A program made the translations under genes and the position numbers. DNA of 51,520 nucleotides. Source: an uncultured Acetatifactor sp. Its GTDB lineage: Bacteria > Bacillota > Clostridia > Lachnospirales > Lachnospiraceae. The stretch spans positions 1 to 51,520 of the forward strand of contig CANREV010000019.1 in assembly GCA_947629645.1 (NCBI GenBank), given 5' to 3'. A model generated the notes under the pieces. It was given only the letters and a program-made list of their open reading frames with translations. It was not told where the DNA came from and did no database searches. Each line of letters begins with the position of its first letter. Within the stretch, counting starts at the first letter, position 1. This document shows positions 1-8,526 of the stretch, piece after piece.

Positions 1-245
1 CGCCTCCGTCTCTGCCTCCTCGGGCTCTGACAGTCCGGCTTCTGCCTCCGTTTCCATCTGCTCGGGCTCTGACTGTTTGGATTCCGTCTCCGGCTCCATC
101 TGTTCAGGCTCTGACAATTCGGATTCCGCCTCCGTCTCCGTCTGATCAGGCTCTGACAGTCCGGCTTCCGCCTCCGTCTCTGCCTCCTCGGGCTCTGACA
201 GTCCGGCTTCTGCCTCCGTTTCCATCTGCTCGGGCTCTGACTGTT
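1..245 (-). repeat. 42-bp in-frame tandem repeat
   Basis: About five and a half copies of a 42-bp unit encode 14-residue SEPxxxETEAExxL-type repeats in the minus-strand gene. Positions 1-77 and 169-245 are identical over 77 bases at an offset of 168 (four units), which suggests recent unequal exchange. The array continues past the left edge, so the copy number is unknown. Confidence 0.9.
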
Positions 246-840
246 CGGCTTCCGCCTGTTCCCTCACAGGTGTTTCCAGCCAGACGCTTTCGGATATTTC
301 CGGCATCGGCTGTTCCTCTTGTGCCAACTCCGCTTCGGACTGCTCTTCCTCAGACGTCCCCAGCTTCACTTCAGGCTGCTCTTCCTCAAACGGCCCCAGC
401 TCCGCTTCAGGCTGTTCTTCCTCATCCGAATCCGCCGCAAGCTGTCCGGACCGTATGGGTTCTTCCGCAATTTCCTCTGATACCTGTTCCTCCGGCACTC
501 CGCTTCCAAACAATTCCGAAAGTAACTGTTCCTCTTCCGACTGCCCGCTTTGGGACGGCTCCGATACGGATGCTTCTTCCTGCACCGATTGCAGAAAAGC
601 CTCTTCCTGTAACGGCATCCCCTCTTCATCTAATTTGATGCTATCTATATTTTTCAGCATTTCATCCAATGAGATCACAGGCTCCGGCTCGGCTTCCGGC
701 TGTGCGTCAGCAGTCAGCCCGTCTGCTTCTTTGGCTGCTTCCACCGCCTCCGGGTCATCCTTCCTGATCTGTTTCTCGTCCGGCATCAACTCATTGACTG
801 CCTGAGACAGATCTTCTTTTAAATCTGAGAAAAAACCCAT
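1..840 (-). CDS. Acidic repeat protein, probable bactofilin N-terminal part (cut by window edge)
   Basis: The frame opens at the ATG at 838-840, behind an AGGAG ribosome site, and stays open for 280 codons to the left edge, so the C-terminus is missing. The N-terminus (MGFFSDLKEDLSQAVNEL) resembles, from memory, polymer-forming cytoskeletal (bactofilin) proteins of Lachnospiraceae. The diagnostic beta-helical bactofilin domain would lie outside the window, so this is inference. Residues 50-200 are rich in Glu, Gln, Pro and Ser and look disordered. From about residue 200 there is a tandem 14-residue repeat of the form SEPEQMETEAEAGL. It follows the polysaccharide deacetylase gene by 26 bases, fitting a cell-envelope operon. 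It could instead be an unrelated acidic scaffold protein. Confidence 0.55.
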   Translation of the reverse strand, partial: MGFFSDLKEDLSQAVNELMPDEKQIRKDDPEAVEAAKEADGLTADAQPEAEPEPVISLDEMLKNIDSIKLDEEGMPLQEEAFLQSVQEEASVSEPSQSGQSEEEQLLSELFGSGVPEEQVSEEIAEEPIRSGQLAADSDEEEQPEAELGPFEEEQPEVKLGTSEEEQSEAELAQEEQPMPEISESVWLETPVREQAEAEQSEPEQMETEAEAGLSEPEEAETEAEAGLSEPDQTETEAESELSEPEQMEPETESKQSEPEQMETEAEAGLSEPEEAETEA

Positions 841-866
841 TCTAATTTACTCCTCCGTTCATTAGT

Positions 867-1850
867 TTATCGATGTATGTGCTGGACCGGCACCGTTTCA
901 TCCGTGATCGGCAGAATCACAGTATCGTCCATAGCCAAAATACCTTCAATGATGACAGGAAGCGCTTCCACCGTGGTCCGCTTATCTGCGGAATCATGAA
1001 ACAGGATAACAGAAGTGCCGTTTTCCCGTATCCCAGCAAGACTGTTTTCGACCAGCGTTTCCACCGGAAGCTGCCTGCCGGTACCGTCTCCCGAAGAAAT
1101 GTTCCAATCAAAAAACTGCACGCCCTGACTCTCCAGGAAATCCGCGAACTCCTGCATATCGATATCGCTGACCGTATTAGAACTTCCGCCGGGGAAACGA
1201 TAAAATCTGCATTCTACGCCTGTAACATCGTACAGATAGCTTCTGAGCTTCACAAAATCATCCGCAAAGTCTTCAACCGACTGATACAAATCTGCGTATT
1301 TATGGCTGTAGCTGTGCATACCTAAAGTATGCCCCCCATCCACAATCATAGTCAATGCTTCTCTGGCCGCATCTGATTCCTTTCCCACCACGAAAAAAGT
1401 GGCCTTCACATTGTATCTGTCCAGTATTTCCAGGATATCCTCTGTGTAGATGCTGGGACCGTCATCAAAAGTCAGGTACACCTTATGAACAGCCTGTTCC
1501 TTACCGGCGCCCTGTTCTTCCTCCGACAATATGAGTTCATCAATTTCCGACTGTGCCTGTCCGCCTCCCGATGCCTCGTTAGTGACGGCGTTGCCCTCTC
1601 CGCTCACCTGCAGATCCGTTATCAATTCCTCCAGCTTTTGACGCTGTTCCACCACGGTCCACGTCAATGTCTCCACCTGAGAAGACAATGTATCTATAGT
1701 CTTATTCAGGCTCTGAACCCGTACCAGCAGGACAATACAAAGCACAATTGGTATCACGACCGCCAGCATCAGCGTCAGAATAATATATTTTTTTAATCTC
1801 TGTACGCGTCTGCGCCTTGCCTCATCTGTGCGATTTTCATTTTGTGCCAT
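867..1850 (-). CDS. Membrane-anchored polysaccharide deacetylase (NodB domain)
   Basis: A 327-residue protein with a basic N-terminus, one membrane segment at about 21-43, a coiled-coil stretch at 44-82, an acidic linker, and a NodB deacetylase domain from about 122. Catalytic motifs are visible: TFDDGP (127-132, general base and metal Asp), HSYSH (179-183, metal His pair), RFPGG (218-222), DWN (248-250) and LFHDS (283-287). Family knowledge says this fold removes N-acetyl groups from peptidoglycan or other envelope glycans outside the membrane; the substrate here is not shown. It sits 26 bases upstream of the bactofilin-like gene. The start ATG follows a GGGTAGGAAG stretch. Confidence 0.9.
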   Translation of the reverse strand: MAQNENRTDEARRRRVQRLKKYIILTLMLAVVIPIVLCIVLLVRVQSLNKTIDTLSSQVETLTWTVVEQRQKLEELITDLQVSGEGNAVTNEASGGGQAQSEIDELILSEEEQGAGKEQAVHKVYLTFDDGPSIYTEDILEILDRYNVKATFFVVGKESDAAREALTMIVDGGHTLGMHSYSHKYADLYQSVEDFADDFVKLRSYLYDVTGVECRFYRFPGGSSNTVSDIDMQEFADFLESQGVQFFDWNISSGDGTGRQLPVETLVENSLAGIRENGTSVILFHDSADKRTTVEALPVIIEGILAMDDTVILPITDETVPVQHIHR

Positions 1851-1911
1851 CTTCCTACCCTACCGCAGATCTGTCTGCAGATTTGTTCCTCACTTTCCAC
1901 ACTTCTGTAAC

Positions 1912-1940
1912 AGTATAGCATATTCCTCTTTTTTCGGAAA
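1912..1940 (-). promoter_or_regulatory. Probable promoter for the deacetylase operon
   Basis: Minus-strand TTTCCG, 17 bases, TATACT lies about 60 bases upstream of the deacetylase start and just beyond the preceding terminator. The -10 is good and the -35 is weak. Confidence 0.45.
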
Positions 1941-1952
1941 GATAAAATTAAA

Positions 1953-1978
1953 AAAAGGACATAATTAAATGTCCTTTT
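1953..1978 (-). terminator. Intrinsic terminator after the Cys-rich small gene
   Basis: A 10-bp perfect stem (AAAAGGACAT with ATGTCCTTTT) and a 6-base loop begin 5 bases after the stop of the minus-strand small gene and are followed by a T run on that strand. The A/T ends make it roughly symmetric, so it may work in both directions. Confidence 0.8.
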
Positions 1979-1982
1979 CATT

Positions 1983-2153
1983 TTATGGTAGTTCTTCGGT
2001 TTTCTCCTTTGTCATGCCCACACAGCCGCTGCAGCTGCCGCAGCAGCCGCTACAGCCTCCCCCGCACTGTCCTCTTCGCAGTCTGCGCAGCTGGCTGCGC
2101 ACGATAAAAAAAACTATGATCGCCAATGCAGTGATAATGATCACATCCCCCAT
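1983..2153 (-). CDS. FeoB-associated-type Cys-rich small membrane protein
   Basis: A 56-residue protein with an N-terminal membrane helix (about residues 2-18), a basic stretch (SQLRRLRRG) and a Cys/Gly-rich tail with seven cysteines in CGGGCSGCCGSCSGC spacing. This layout matches the small proteins annotated as FeoB-associated Cys-rich membrane proteins. Here no feoA or feoB is in view, so the gene is an orphan in the window. I chose the second ATG (MGDVIII) because GGAGAG precedes it by four bases and family members usually begin MGD; an ATG four codons earlier is poorly spaced from its own site. A Fur-like site at the promoter supports a link to iron. The exact role of the family is not known to me. 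Confidence 0.75.
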   Translation of the reverse strand: MGDVIIITALAIIVFFIVRSQLRRLRRGQCGGGCSGCCGSCSGCVGMTKEKTEELP

Positions 2154-2263
2154 ATATCTCTCCATCCTTTCTTCCAGATCATCAGGTATTATGACTCAGA
2201 CTGTCACAACGTTATTTTGATATGGATATTCTATGCCGCCAAGTAGATTATGTTACATCATTT

Positions 2264-2312
2264 TGAGATTCATTCTCATTTATAGTATAATTTTTATGTC
2301 CCGCTTTGTCAA
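2264..2312 (-). promoter_or_regulatory. Promoter with Fur-like operator
   Basis: On the minus strand TTGACA (2307-2312), 17 bases, TATACT (2284-2289) form a near-consensus promoter firing toward the Cys-rich small gene. Immediately downstream of the -10, over the expected start point, lies TGAGATTCATTCTCA (2264-2278). It matches the Fur consensus TGATAATnATTATCA at 11 of 14 defined positions. Iron repression is inferred from this match. Confidence 0.65.
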
Positions 2313-2319
2313 GTAAAAC

Positions 2320-2348
2320 TTGCACCTTTAAAATACATATACTATAAT
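2320..2348 (+). promoter_or_regulatory. Promoter of DAHP synthase gene
   Basis: TTGCAC (2320-2325), 17 bases, TATAAT (2343-2348) on the plus strand, 46 bases upstream of the DAHP synthase start. It is divergent from the Fur-associated promoter, and the -35 elements are only eight bases apart. No T-box or attenuator structure is visible in the short leader. Confidence 0.75.
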
Positions 2349-2394
2349 AATTTTGCTTTACAGCAAGAATACGACCTGAAAGGATGAAAGAATC

Positions 2395-3423
2395 ATGAGT
2401 TTTGAATTTATACAAAAGCTGCCCACACCCGATGAGATCAGGCAAAGGCTGCCGCTGCCTGAAAATCTGGCGCAGATCAAGAAAAAGAGAGATGCCGAAA
2501 TCAGAGATGTGCTGACCGGAAGGAGCAAAAAATTTCTGGTGATCATCGGCCCCTGTTCAGCGGATAACGAAGATTCCGTCTGCGAGTATATCTGCCGCCT
2601 CGCAAAGGTCAATGAAAAAGTAAAGGACAAGCTGATCCTGATTCCAAGAATCTATACCAACAAGCCCCGTACTACCGGAGAAGGCTATAAAGGAATCGTC
2701 CACCAGCCCGACCCTGAAAAGAAACCCGATTTTCTCGCCGGACTGATCGCTATGAGAAAAATGCACATCCGGGCTATTTCCGAAACAGGACTGACCGCGG
2801 CGGACGAAATGCTTTATCCTGAGAACTGGGGATATGTGTCGGATATTCTGTCATACGTTGCCATTGGCGCCCGTTCCGTGGAGGATCAGCAGCACCGTCT
2901 CACCGTCAGCGGTTTTGACGTTGCCGCCGGAATGAAAAATCCCACCAGCGGCGACTTATCTGTTATGCTCAATTCCGTCTACGCCGCCCAGCATGCCCAT
3001 TCTTTTATCTATCGCGGCTGGGAAGTAAAGACGTCCGGGAATGACCTGACCCATACCATACTCCGCGGCGCGGTAAACAAGCATGGCAATAACATTCCTA
3101 ACTATCATTACGAAGACTTGAATCTTCTGTTGGAAATGTATGGGAAAATGGATCTTCTGCATCCCGGCTGCGTCATAGACGCGAACCATTCCAATTCGGC
3201 AAAACAGTTTGACCAGCAGGTGCGCATTGTCAAAGAAGTCATGCACAGCCGCAGACTGAGTAACGAGATTCACGGCCTTGTAAAGGGTGTCATGGTGGAG
3301 AGCTACCTTGTGGAAGGCTGTCAGAAAGTCGGGGGAGGCGTTTACGGAAAATCCATCACCGATCCCTGTCTTGGCTGGGAGGACTCTGAACGGCTGATCT
3401 ACGATATCGCCGATTATGAATAG
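2395..3423 (+). CDS. 3-deoxy-7-phosphoheptulonate (DAHP) synthase, class I
   Basis: A 342-residue enzyme of the AroF/AroG type. It condenses phosphoenolpyruvate with erythrose 4-phosphate, the first step of the shikimate pathway to aromatic amino acids. Visible motifs are GPCS (52-55), NKPRTT (89-94), GARS (158-161), KNPTSGD (181-187) and DANHSNS (262-268), all active-site or metal-binding segments of the class I fold. The length is usual for the E. coli-like enzymes, whose N-terminal extension carries feedback control; which aromatic amino acid inhibits it cannot be told by eye. The start has AAAGGA 10 bases upstream. No other shikimate gene lies in the window. It ends 3 bases from the convergent spoIIM-like gene. 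Confidence 0.93.
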   Translation: MSFEFIQKLPTPDEIRQRLPLPENLAQIKKKRDAEIRDVLTGRSKKFLVIIGPCSADNEDSVCEYICRLAKVNEKVKDKLILIPRIYTNKPRTTGEGYKGIVHQPDPEKKPDFLAGLIAMRKMHIRAISETGLTAADEMLYPENWGYVSDILSYVAIGARSVEDQQHRLTVSGFDVAAGMKNPTSGDLSVMLNSVYAAQHAHSFIYRGWEVKTSGNDLTHTILRGAVNKHGNNIPNYHYEDLNLLLEMYGKMDLLHPGCVIDANHSNSAKQFDQQVRIVKEVMHSRRLSNEIHGLVKGVMVESYLVEGCQKVGGGVYGKSITDPCLGWEDSERLIYDIADYE

Positions 3424-3426
3424 ATT

Positions 3427-4056
3427 TCAAAAGTATTTCAATAATCCGGTCAATATTAACGGGTTTACAAATCCTTCCATGGCGCAGCCTGCTACGGTCA
3501 TTCCAATGATTCCGGCAAGCTGCCCTGTTTTTTTCAGCAGAATATTTTTTTCCGGCTCCAGGCCGTTTCGCAGATAAATATTTCTATATACGCTCTCTCC
3601 CCAGCCCAAAAAGGCGAATATTGCCGGAAAATAAAGTATATACTGGGGAAACAGACATGCCGCTGCCAGCAGGATCCCTTTTATGCCATACCTGAGAACC
3701 ACTGCCGCCATGAGCCCTCCTGTGGCTGTGCCATACCAGAGCACCGTTCCCACACAGACTGCCAGTCCCAGATAAGTTGTGGATAACACCGCCAGCGCCA
3801 GAAGCGTCAGAAGCCTTTTGCGCAGGACATAGCAAAAGAGAGCGTTGCAGTCAACGGTCATATATTTCATGTGATACAGTACATCTTCATCAAATAATCC
3901 CGTATTTTCCAGCAAAACGCTCTCTCCGATATTCATGACCAGTATTCCTGCCAGTATACCTGCCGCAAACAGCTGCAACACCGGAATCCTGCCAGTCCCG
4001 ATCCTTCTTTTGATCACGCGCATGTCTGATACCTGTGCCTTCCTCCCCGGACCCAT
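3427..4056 (-). CDS. spoIIM: Stage II sporulation protein M (SpoIIM)-like membrane protein
   Basis: A 209-residue integral membrane protein with about five hydrophobic segments, ending in the VNPLILTGLLKYF stretch that resembles the C-terminus of SpoIIM/DUF95 proteins. In Bacillus, SpoIIM joins SpoIID and SpoIIP in the peptidoglycan-degrading complex that drives engulfment. It lies next to a NudF-like Nudix gene, an association also known around Bacillus spoIIM (yqkG region). The start is uncertain: Met1 has only a weak site, and Met12 (at 4023) is also possible. It is highly diverged, so the call rests on topology, tail and context. Confidence 0.7.
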   Translation of the reverse strand: MGPGRKAQVSDMRVIKRRIGTGRIPVLQLFAAGILAGILVMNIGESVLLENTGLFDEDVLYHMKYMTVDCNALFCYVLRKRLLTLLALAVLSTTYLGLAVCVGTVLWYGTATGGLMAAVVLRYGIKGILLAAACLFPQYILYFPAIFAFLGWGESVYRNIYLRNGLEPEKNILLKKTGQLAGIIGMTVAGCAMEGFVNPLILTGLLKYF

Positions 4057-4117
4057 TCCATCACCGGGTCAAAGGGTGCTTTTTGAGACATTCTATCCTA
4101 TGCGCGGCCAATGTGCT

Positions 4118-4651
4118 CTATGCATATTTTGAAGCGTAAGTAAGGATCCCGCAGATCGTCTTAGAGTCCTGTATTTTGCAGTCAAATATCATCTTTTTCA
4201 ATTCATCCAGCGTATAGGCTTCCACATTGAGAAATTCATCCTCATCCAGATGTTGTCTGCCTGTTTTCAGGTTTCTTGCCAGAAAGATATCGATCTTTTC
4301 ATTACAAAACGCTACGGTTGTATAGATGGAATTGAGTAGTTCCAGGTCTTCACAAACATATCCCGTCTCCTCTTCCAGCTCCCGCTTCGCCGCATCCAAA
4401 GAAGGCTCTTCTCTGCCGTTGAGTCCCCCAGCGGGGATTTCCAGAGTCTCCCTCTCCAATGCGTTGCGGTACTGACGCACCATCAGAAGTTTTCCGTCAT
4501 CCCGCACCGCCACCACAGCGGCGGCCCCTTTATGATCGATCAAATCCCATTTTGCCGTATTCCCGTTTGGGATCAGCATGGTGTCCTGATAATAATCTAT
4601 GATAGCGCCTTTCGCCACCAGATCACGTCTTAGTCTTTTATAATCCGCCAT
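4118..4651 (-). CDS. nudF: Nudix hydrolase, ADP-ribose pyrophosphatase type
   Basis: A 177-residue protein with a complete Nudix box, G-x5-E-x7-REL-x-EE-x-G, from the GGLNGREE segment to REELEETGY-like RELEEETGY (residues 76-98 from the chosen start). The box binds Mg and cleaves a nucleoside diphosphate linkage. The preceding strand and the upstream LEIPAGG are typical of ADP-ribose pyrophosphatases (NudF/YqkG). The start is the ATG at 4649-4651 with GGGGAG five bases upstream; a GTG two codons earlier overlaps that site. The ATG lies 2 bases after the aminotransferase stop codon, so translation is probably coupled. Confidence 0.87.
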   Translation of the reverse strand: MADYKRLRRDLVAKGAIIDYYQDTMLIPNGNTAKWDLIDHKGAAAVVAVRDDGKLLMVRQYRNALERETLEIPAGGLNGREEPSLDAAKRELEEETGYVCEDLELLNSIYTTVAFCNEKIDIFLARNLKTGRQHLDEDEFLNVEAYTLDELKKMIFDCKIQDSKTICGILTYASKYA

Positions 4652-4653
4652 GA

Positions 4654-5937
4654 TCACTCCCCTAATATTTTTTCTATACTTACCAGTTTCACACAGAGTA
4701 CAAACAGATCCGTAGCCATTGCCATCTCTTCCGCTGTAGGGAATGACGGGGCGATACGGATATTGCTGTCTCTGGGGTCATTGCCATAAGGGAAAGTAGC
4801 CCCCGCTCCGGTCAGCACCATACCTGCCTCCTTGCATTTGGCCACGATAGCTTTAGCGCAGCCATCCATAGCATCAAAAGAGATAAAATAACCCCCGTTA
4901 GGTTTCGTCCATGTACCGATACCAAGCCCTGTCAGCTCTCTGTCCAGAACCGCCAGCACCGTCTCGAACTTAGGGCGAAGCAAAGCCGCCTGTTTCATCA
5001 TATGCTCTTTAATACCGTTGATATCCTTAAAATAACGGGCATGGCGAAGTTGATTTACCTTGTCATAGCCGATCGTCTGTATGGTCATACTCTTTTTGAT
5101 ATAATCCAGATTTGCCTTTGACGCCGCTACTGCTGCAATGCCCGCCCCGGCCAGACTAACCTTAGAGGTAGAGCAGAACTCGTACACCATATCAGGATTT
5201 CCCGCCTTCTCACACTCTGCAAAAATCTCCAGTAAAGTATCTCCGCCATTTTCATACAGATCATGGACAGCATAAGCGTTATCCCAGTAGATTCTGAAGT
5301 CTTTCGCCGCAGGTTTCAGCGAGGCGAACCGTCTCACTGTCTCGTCAGAATATGTATAACCCTGAGGATTAGAATACTTCGGCACGCACCATATTCCCTT
5401 TACAGAATCATCCTGACCGACCAGTTTTTCAACCATGTCCATATCAGGCCCCTGAGGCGTCATGGGAATATTGATCATTTCAATGCCAAAATGCTGCGTG
5501 ATGGAAAAATGCCTGTCATAACCGGGAACAGGACAAAGAAACTTTACTTTGTCCAGCCTGCACCACGGAGTGCTGCCAAGCACCCCATGCGTCATAGAGC
5601 GTGAAACCGCATCATACATGATGGAAAGGCTGGCATTGCCGCATACGATCACATGGTCCTCTGAAACGCCCATCATACCTGCCATGATCCGCTTGGCCTC
5701 CGGTATCCCGTCAAGTCCTCCATAATTGCGCACATCCACGCCATTTTCATCCTTCATGTCGCTCTCGGAAGTCAAAACGTCAAAGAACTCCCGCGACAAA
5801 TCCAGTTGGGATATGGAAGGCTTGCCTCTGGACATGTCCAGCTTCAGACCTTTGCCCTTTGCATCCTCATATTCTTTCTCCAGCTGAGCCTTCAATGACA
5901 ATAATTCTTCTTTGCCCAATTCCTGATACGCTTTCAT
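4654..5937 (-). CDS. Aspartate aminotransferase, PLP-dependent (subgroup Id type)
   Basis: A 427-residue fold-type I aminotransferase. NPQGYTYS, the WDNAYAVHDL segment (PLP-contacting Asp and Tyr) and STSKVSLAGAG (Schiff-base Lys) are visible. The sequence matches the style of the Asp_aminotransf (PF12897) group, reported to include type Id aspartate aminotransferases, rather than classical AspC. It would exchange amino groups between aspartate/oxaloacetate and glutamate/2-oxoglutarate. I start at ATG 5935-5937 because GGAGG lies nine bases upstream; a 20-codon longer frame would run through the promoter. It heads a probable operon with the Nudix and spoIIM genes. Confidence 0.85.
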   Translation of the reverse strand: MKAYQELGKEELLSLKAQLEKEYEDAKGKGLKLDMSRGKPSISQLDLSREFFDVLTSESDMKDENGVDVRNYGGLDGIPEAKRIMAGMMGVSEDHVIVCGNASLSIMYDAVSRSMTHGVLGSTPWCRLDKVKFLCPVPGYDRHFSITQHFGIEMINIPMTPQGPDMDMVEKLVGQDDSVKGIWCVPKYSNPQGYTYSDETVRRFASLKPAAKDFRIYWDNAYAVHDLYENGGDTLLEIFAECEKAGNPDMVYEFCSTSKVSLAGAGIAAVAASKANLDYIKKSMTIQTIGYDKVNQLRHARYFKDINGIKEHMMKQAALLRPKFETVLAVLDRELTGLGIGTWTKPNGGYFISFDAMDGCAKAIVAKCKEAGMVLTGAGATFPYGNDPRDSNIRIAPSFPTAEEMAMATDLFVLCVKLVSIEKILGE

Positions 5938-5979
5938 TTCAATCTTTCCTCCGCTCCACACGATTTGTATTGCTGTTGG

Positions 5980-6020
5980 ATTATAGTATACAATCATACA
6001 CTTGGAATATGATACTATAA
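5980..6020 (-). promoter_or_regulatory. Promoter inside a near-palindromic operator, aminotransferase operon
   Basis: Minus-strand TTCCAA (6002-6007), 16 bases, TATAAT (5980-5985). The same stretch is an inverted repeat: TTATAGTAT at 5981-5989 with ATACTATAA at 6012-6020 (9 of 9), with an inner pair CATA (5995-5998) and TATG (6008-6011). A dimeric regulator covering both promoter elements is the natural reading; its identity is unknown. Confidence 0.6.
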
Positions 6021-6046
6021 CTCTTCAAAAGAAACAAGAGGTAAAA

Positions 6047-6100
6047 TGAAAAAACCGCTGCGGATTATATGAAAACATATCCATCCACAACGGTTTTCAA
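6047..6100 (-). terminator. Intrinsic terminator of rny
   Basis: Downstream of the rny stop on the minus strand, AAAACCG pairs with CGGTTTT around a long imperfect inner stem (ATATG...CATAT) with a TTTT loop, and the 3' arm runs into TTTTTT. Confidence 0.85.
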
Positions 6101-6135
6101 GCCTTATGAAATTTTCTGTCCAAAAACATCATGGT

Positions 6136-7683
6136 CTATTTCGCGTAGTCAATCACACGGCTTTCGCGGATAACATTGACTTTGATCTGTCCGGGATATT
6201 CCAGTTCAGCCTCAATCTGCTTGGCGATATCGCGAGCCAGCAGCACCATATCGGCATCCGTTATCTGCTCCGGCACAACCATGACACGAATTTCACGACC
6301 TGCCTGAATAGCAAAAGATTTATCTACACCTTTGAAATTGTTTGTTATTTCTTCCAACTGCTTTAATCTGCTGGTATAGGTCTCCAGAGTTTCCCTTCTG
6401 GCCCCCGGTCTTGCAGCAGAGATCGTGTCCGCAGCCTGCACGATACATGCGATCAGCGATGTGGGTTCCACATCTCCGTGGTGAGATTCCACAGCGTTGA
6501 TAACTATAGAATTCTCCTTGTATTTCTTACAAAGCTCAACGCCAAGCTGGATATGGGATCCTTCCATCTCATGATCCACTGACTTGCCAATGTCATGGAG
6601 CAGACCGGCGCGCTTTGCCAGCCTTACATCCAATCCCATCTCTGCAGCCAGCAGACCGGCCAGCTGAGCGACCTCAATGGAATGCTTTAACGCATTCTGA
6701 CCGTAGCTTGTCCTGAATTTCATCTTGCCCAGAAGCCTTACCAATTCAGGGTGAATGCCGTGCACACCTACTTCGAGTGTAGCCGCTTCACCTTCCTCCT
6801 TGATCATCACTTCAACTTCTTTCTGGGCTTTTTCTACCATTTCTTCAATTCTGGCAGGATGGATACGTCCATCAACGATCAACTTTTCCAGTGCAATTCT
6901 CGCTACTTCGCGACGGATAGGGTCAAAACCTGAGAGAATAACTGCTTCCGGCGTATCATCAATGATCAGATCAACGCCTGTCATAGTCTCAAGAGTACGA
7001 ATATTACGTCCCTCTCTTCCGATAATCCTTCCCTTCATCTCATCGCTGGGGAGCTGCACGACTGAAATAGTAGTCTCGGAAACATGATCCGCAGCGCACC
7101 GCTGGATTGCAGACACCACATACTCCTTGGCTTTCTTGTCCGCTTCTTCCTTGGCACGGCTTTCCATCTCCTTGATCATTACAGCCGTTTCGTGTTTTAC
7201 TTCATCTTCAACAATTTTCAATAAGTAGTCTTTTGCCTGTTCAGAGGTTAACCCGGAAATTCGCTCCAGTTCCTGTACTCTTTGTTCGTTTAATTTAGAG
7301 ACTTCCTCCTTCATTTTATTGAGGGATTCTTCTCTGGACGCCAGACTGGCTTCCCGTTTCTCTATTGCCTCAGCTTTCTTGTCGATGTTCTCTTCCTTCT
7401 GCTGTACTCTGCGCTCATAGCGCTGAGCTTCCGCTCTGCGTTCCTTGATCTCTTTGTCCAACTCGTTTTTGGTGCGAATGGACTCTTCTTTCACCTCAAG
7501 CAACGATTCACGTTTTTTAGTCTCCGCAGTTTTTAAAGCTTCATCAATAATCTCCCTTGCCTTTTCCTGTGCGTTGCCAACTGTGGACGCAGCCGCCTTT
7601 TTCTGGTATGCTGATACGATAAATGCAGTAGCAACAGCGGATACAAGGATGCTGACCAATGCAATGATTACATAGACAAACAT
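6136..7683 (-). CDS. rny: Ribonuclease Y
   Basis: A 515-residue membrane-anchored endoribonuclease that starts decay of many mRNAs and, in Firmicutes, takes the place of RNase E. The order is textbook: an N-terminal membrane helix (about 2-25), a long charged coiled coil (about 35-200), a KH RNA-binding domain with [10 protein letters not shown] (218-227), an HD phosphohydrolase domain with LLHDIGK (HD at 363-364), and the conserved C-terminal ending in [10 protein letters not shown]. Length equals the usual 510-520. It is transcribed from its own promoter with a 140-base leader and is followed by a strong terminator, so it is probably monocistronic. Confidence 0.97.
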   Translation of the reverse strand: MFVYVIIALVSILVSAVATAFIVSAYQKKAAASTVGNAQEKAREIIDEALKTAETKKRESLLEVKEESIRTKNELDKEIKERRAEAQRYERRVQQKEENIDKKAEAIEKREASLASREESLNKMKEEVSKLNEQRVQELERISGLTSEQAKDYLLKIVEDEVKHETAVMIKEMESRAKEEADKKAKEYVVSAIQRCAADHVSETTISVVQLPSDEMKGRIIGREGRNIRTLETMTGVDLIIDDTPEAVILSGFDPIRREVARIALEKLIVDGRIHPARIEEMVEKAQKEVEVMIKEEGEAATLEVGVHGIHPELVRLLGKMKFRTSYGQNALKHSIEVAQLAGLLAAEMGLDVRLAKRAGLLHDIGKSVDHEMEGSHIQLGVELCKKYKENSIVINAVESHHGDVEPTSLIACIVQAADTISAARPGARRETLETYTSRLKQLEEITNNFKGVDKSFAIQAGREIRVMVVPEQITDADMVLLARDIAKQIEAELEYPGQIKVNVIRESRVIDYAK

Positions 7684-7851
7684 CTTACAGGAGCACCTCC
7701 TTATTTAATTTTCATTGTACACTTTCACCGCAGGCAAATGTACGCCCTGCGGCTGACTATAGAATGTATGTACATGCCCGTAAAGGCTGAAAACATTCTA
7801 ACAAGCAATTCACAACAGTTAAATTTTAAACTTAAATTGTCATAATGTCAA
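7684..7851 (-). promoter_or_regulatory. rny promoter and structured leader
   Basis: Minus-strand TTGACA (7846-7851), 17 bases, TAAAAT (7823-7828). The leader of about 135 bases holds a stem-loop CCGCAGG/CCTGCGG (7728-7752) without a U run. The Shine-Dalgarno lies in a small hairpin AGGAG-GTG-CTCCT just before the ATG, which could hide it. Confidence 0.65.
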
Positions 7852-7896
7852 GTACAACTCACTTATCTGACACAAAAATAGTAACAGATACACTTT

Positions 7897-8526
7897 TTAT
7901 TCACACAGGCTATCCCTGTCTGCCTTTAATGCCCTGTATACCGCGTCTGTTGAAAAACCCTTCCGCATTAAAAAACCATATGTTCTCTGGCGCTCTCTGA
8001 TGTCAGCCGTCTCCGGATTGTAATGACGCTTCTCTAAAAGCTGCCTGATCATCCTGTCTTCGTCCTGAGCGCCGCCTTTTTGTTCCCAGTTCTGCCAGGC
8101 CTTTTCCAAAACAGTTTTCTCAATGCCCTTGCGCTGCAAATCCTGTTCGATCCGTTTTCTGCTTCTGGTATCCTCATAACTGGTAATATAATCCTCCGCA
8201 TACCGCAGATCATCCGTATAGTGATAAGAGGCCACATATTCCAGCGCTTCCCTGATAACCTGTTCCGGATAGCCTCCTTCCTTTAGTTTGTCATACAGCT
8301 GCCTCGTAGTGTGATCACGCCCTTTTAAAAGATTCATAGCGCGGAGTTTAGCCCGTTTAGGCAATGTTTTTTCCATAATCTCCTCATAATCCTCCTGCCT
8401 GATCTCTTCCTCCTCACAAATATGGAAAAAACGCAGTTCGCCTTTGTATAACACAAAGGCGAACTCCTGATCAATATATACCCTGCAGCGTGATTTGCTG
8501 ATTTCTTCTATTTTTGTAACTTTCAC
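7897..8526 (-). CDS. recX: Regulatory protein RecX
   Basis: A 209-residue helical-repeat protein that modulates RecA filaments. It shows the repeated three-helix pattern, including the core [20 protein letters not shown] and later [18 protein letters not shown], and an N-terminal [15 protein letters not shown] segment typical of long Firmicutes RecX. It begins with GTG (8524-8526), and its start overlaps the recA stop (8523-8525), giving strict translational coupling to recA. This arrangement and the SOS-type promoter upstream of recA imply DNA-damage induction of both. Confidence 0.92.
   Translation of the reverse strand: MKVTKIEEISKSRCRVYIDQEFAFVLYKGELRFFHICEEEEIRQEDYEEIMEKTLPKRAKLRAMNLLKGRDHTTRQLYDKLKEGGYPEQVIREALEYVASYHYTDDLRYAEDYITSYEDTRSRKRIEQDLQRKGIEKTVLEKAWQNWEQKGGAQDEDRMIRQLLEKRHYNPETADIRERQRTYGFLMRKGFSTDAVYRALKADRDSLCE

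Noticed and set aside
1..245. CRISPR array
   Set aside because: The 42-bp units are contiguous, in frame and protein-coding, with no unique spacers.
366..629. Other frames on both strands inside the acidic repeat gene
   Set aside because: They are low-complexity shadows (Pro- or Arg-rich) of the frame that opens at 840 with a good ribosome site.
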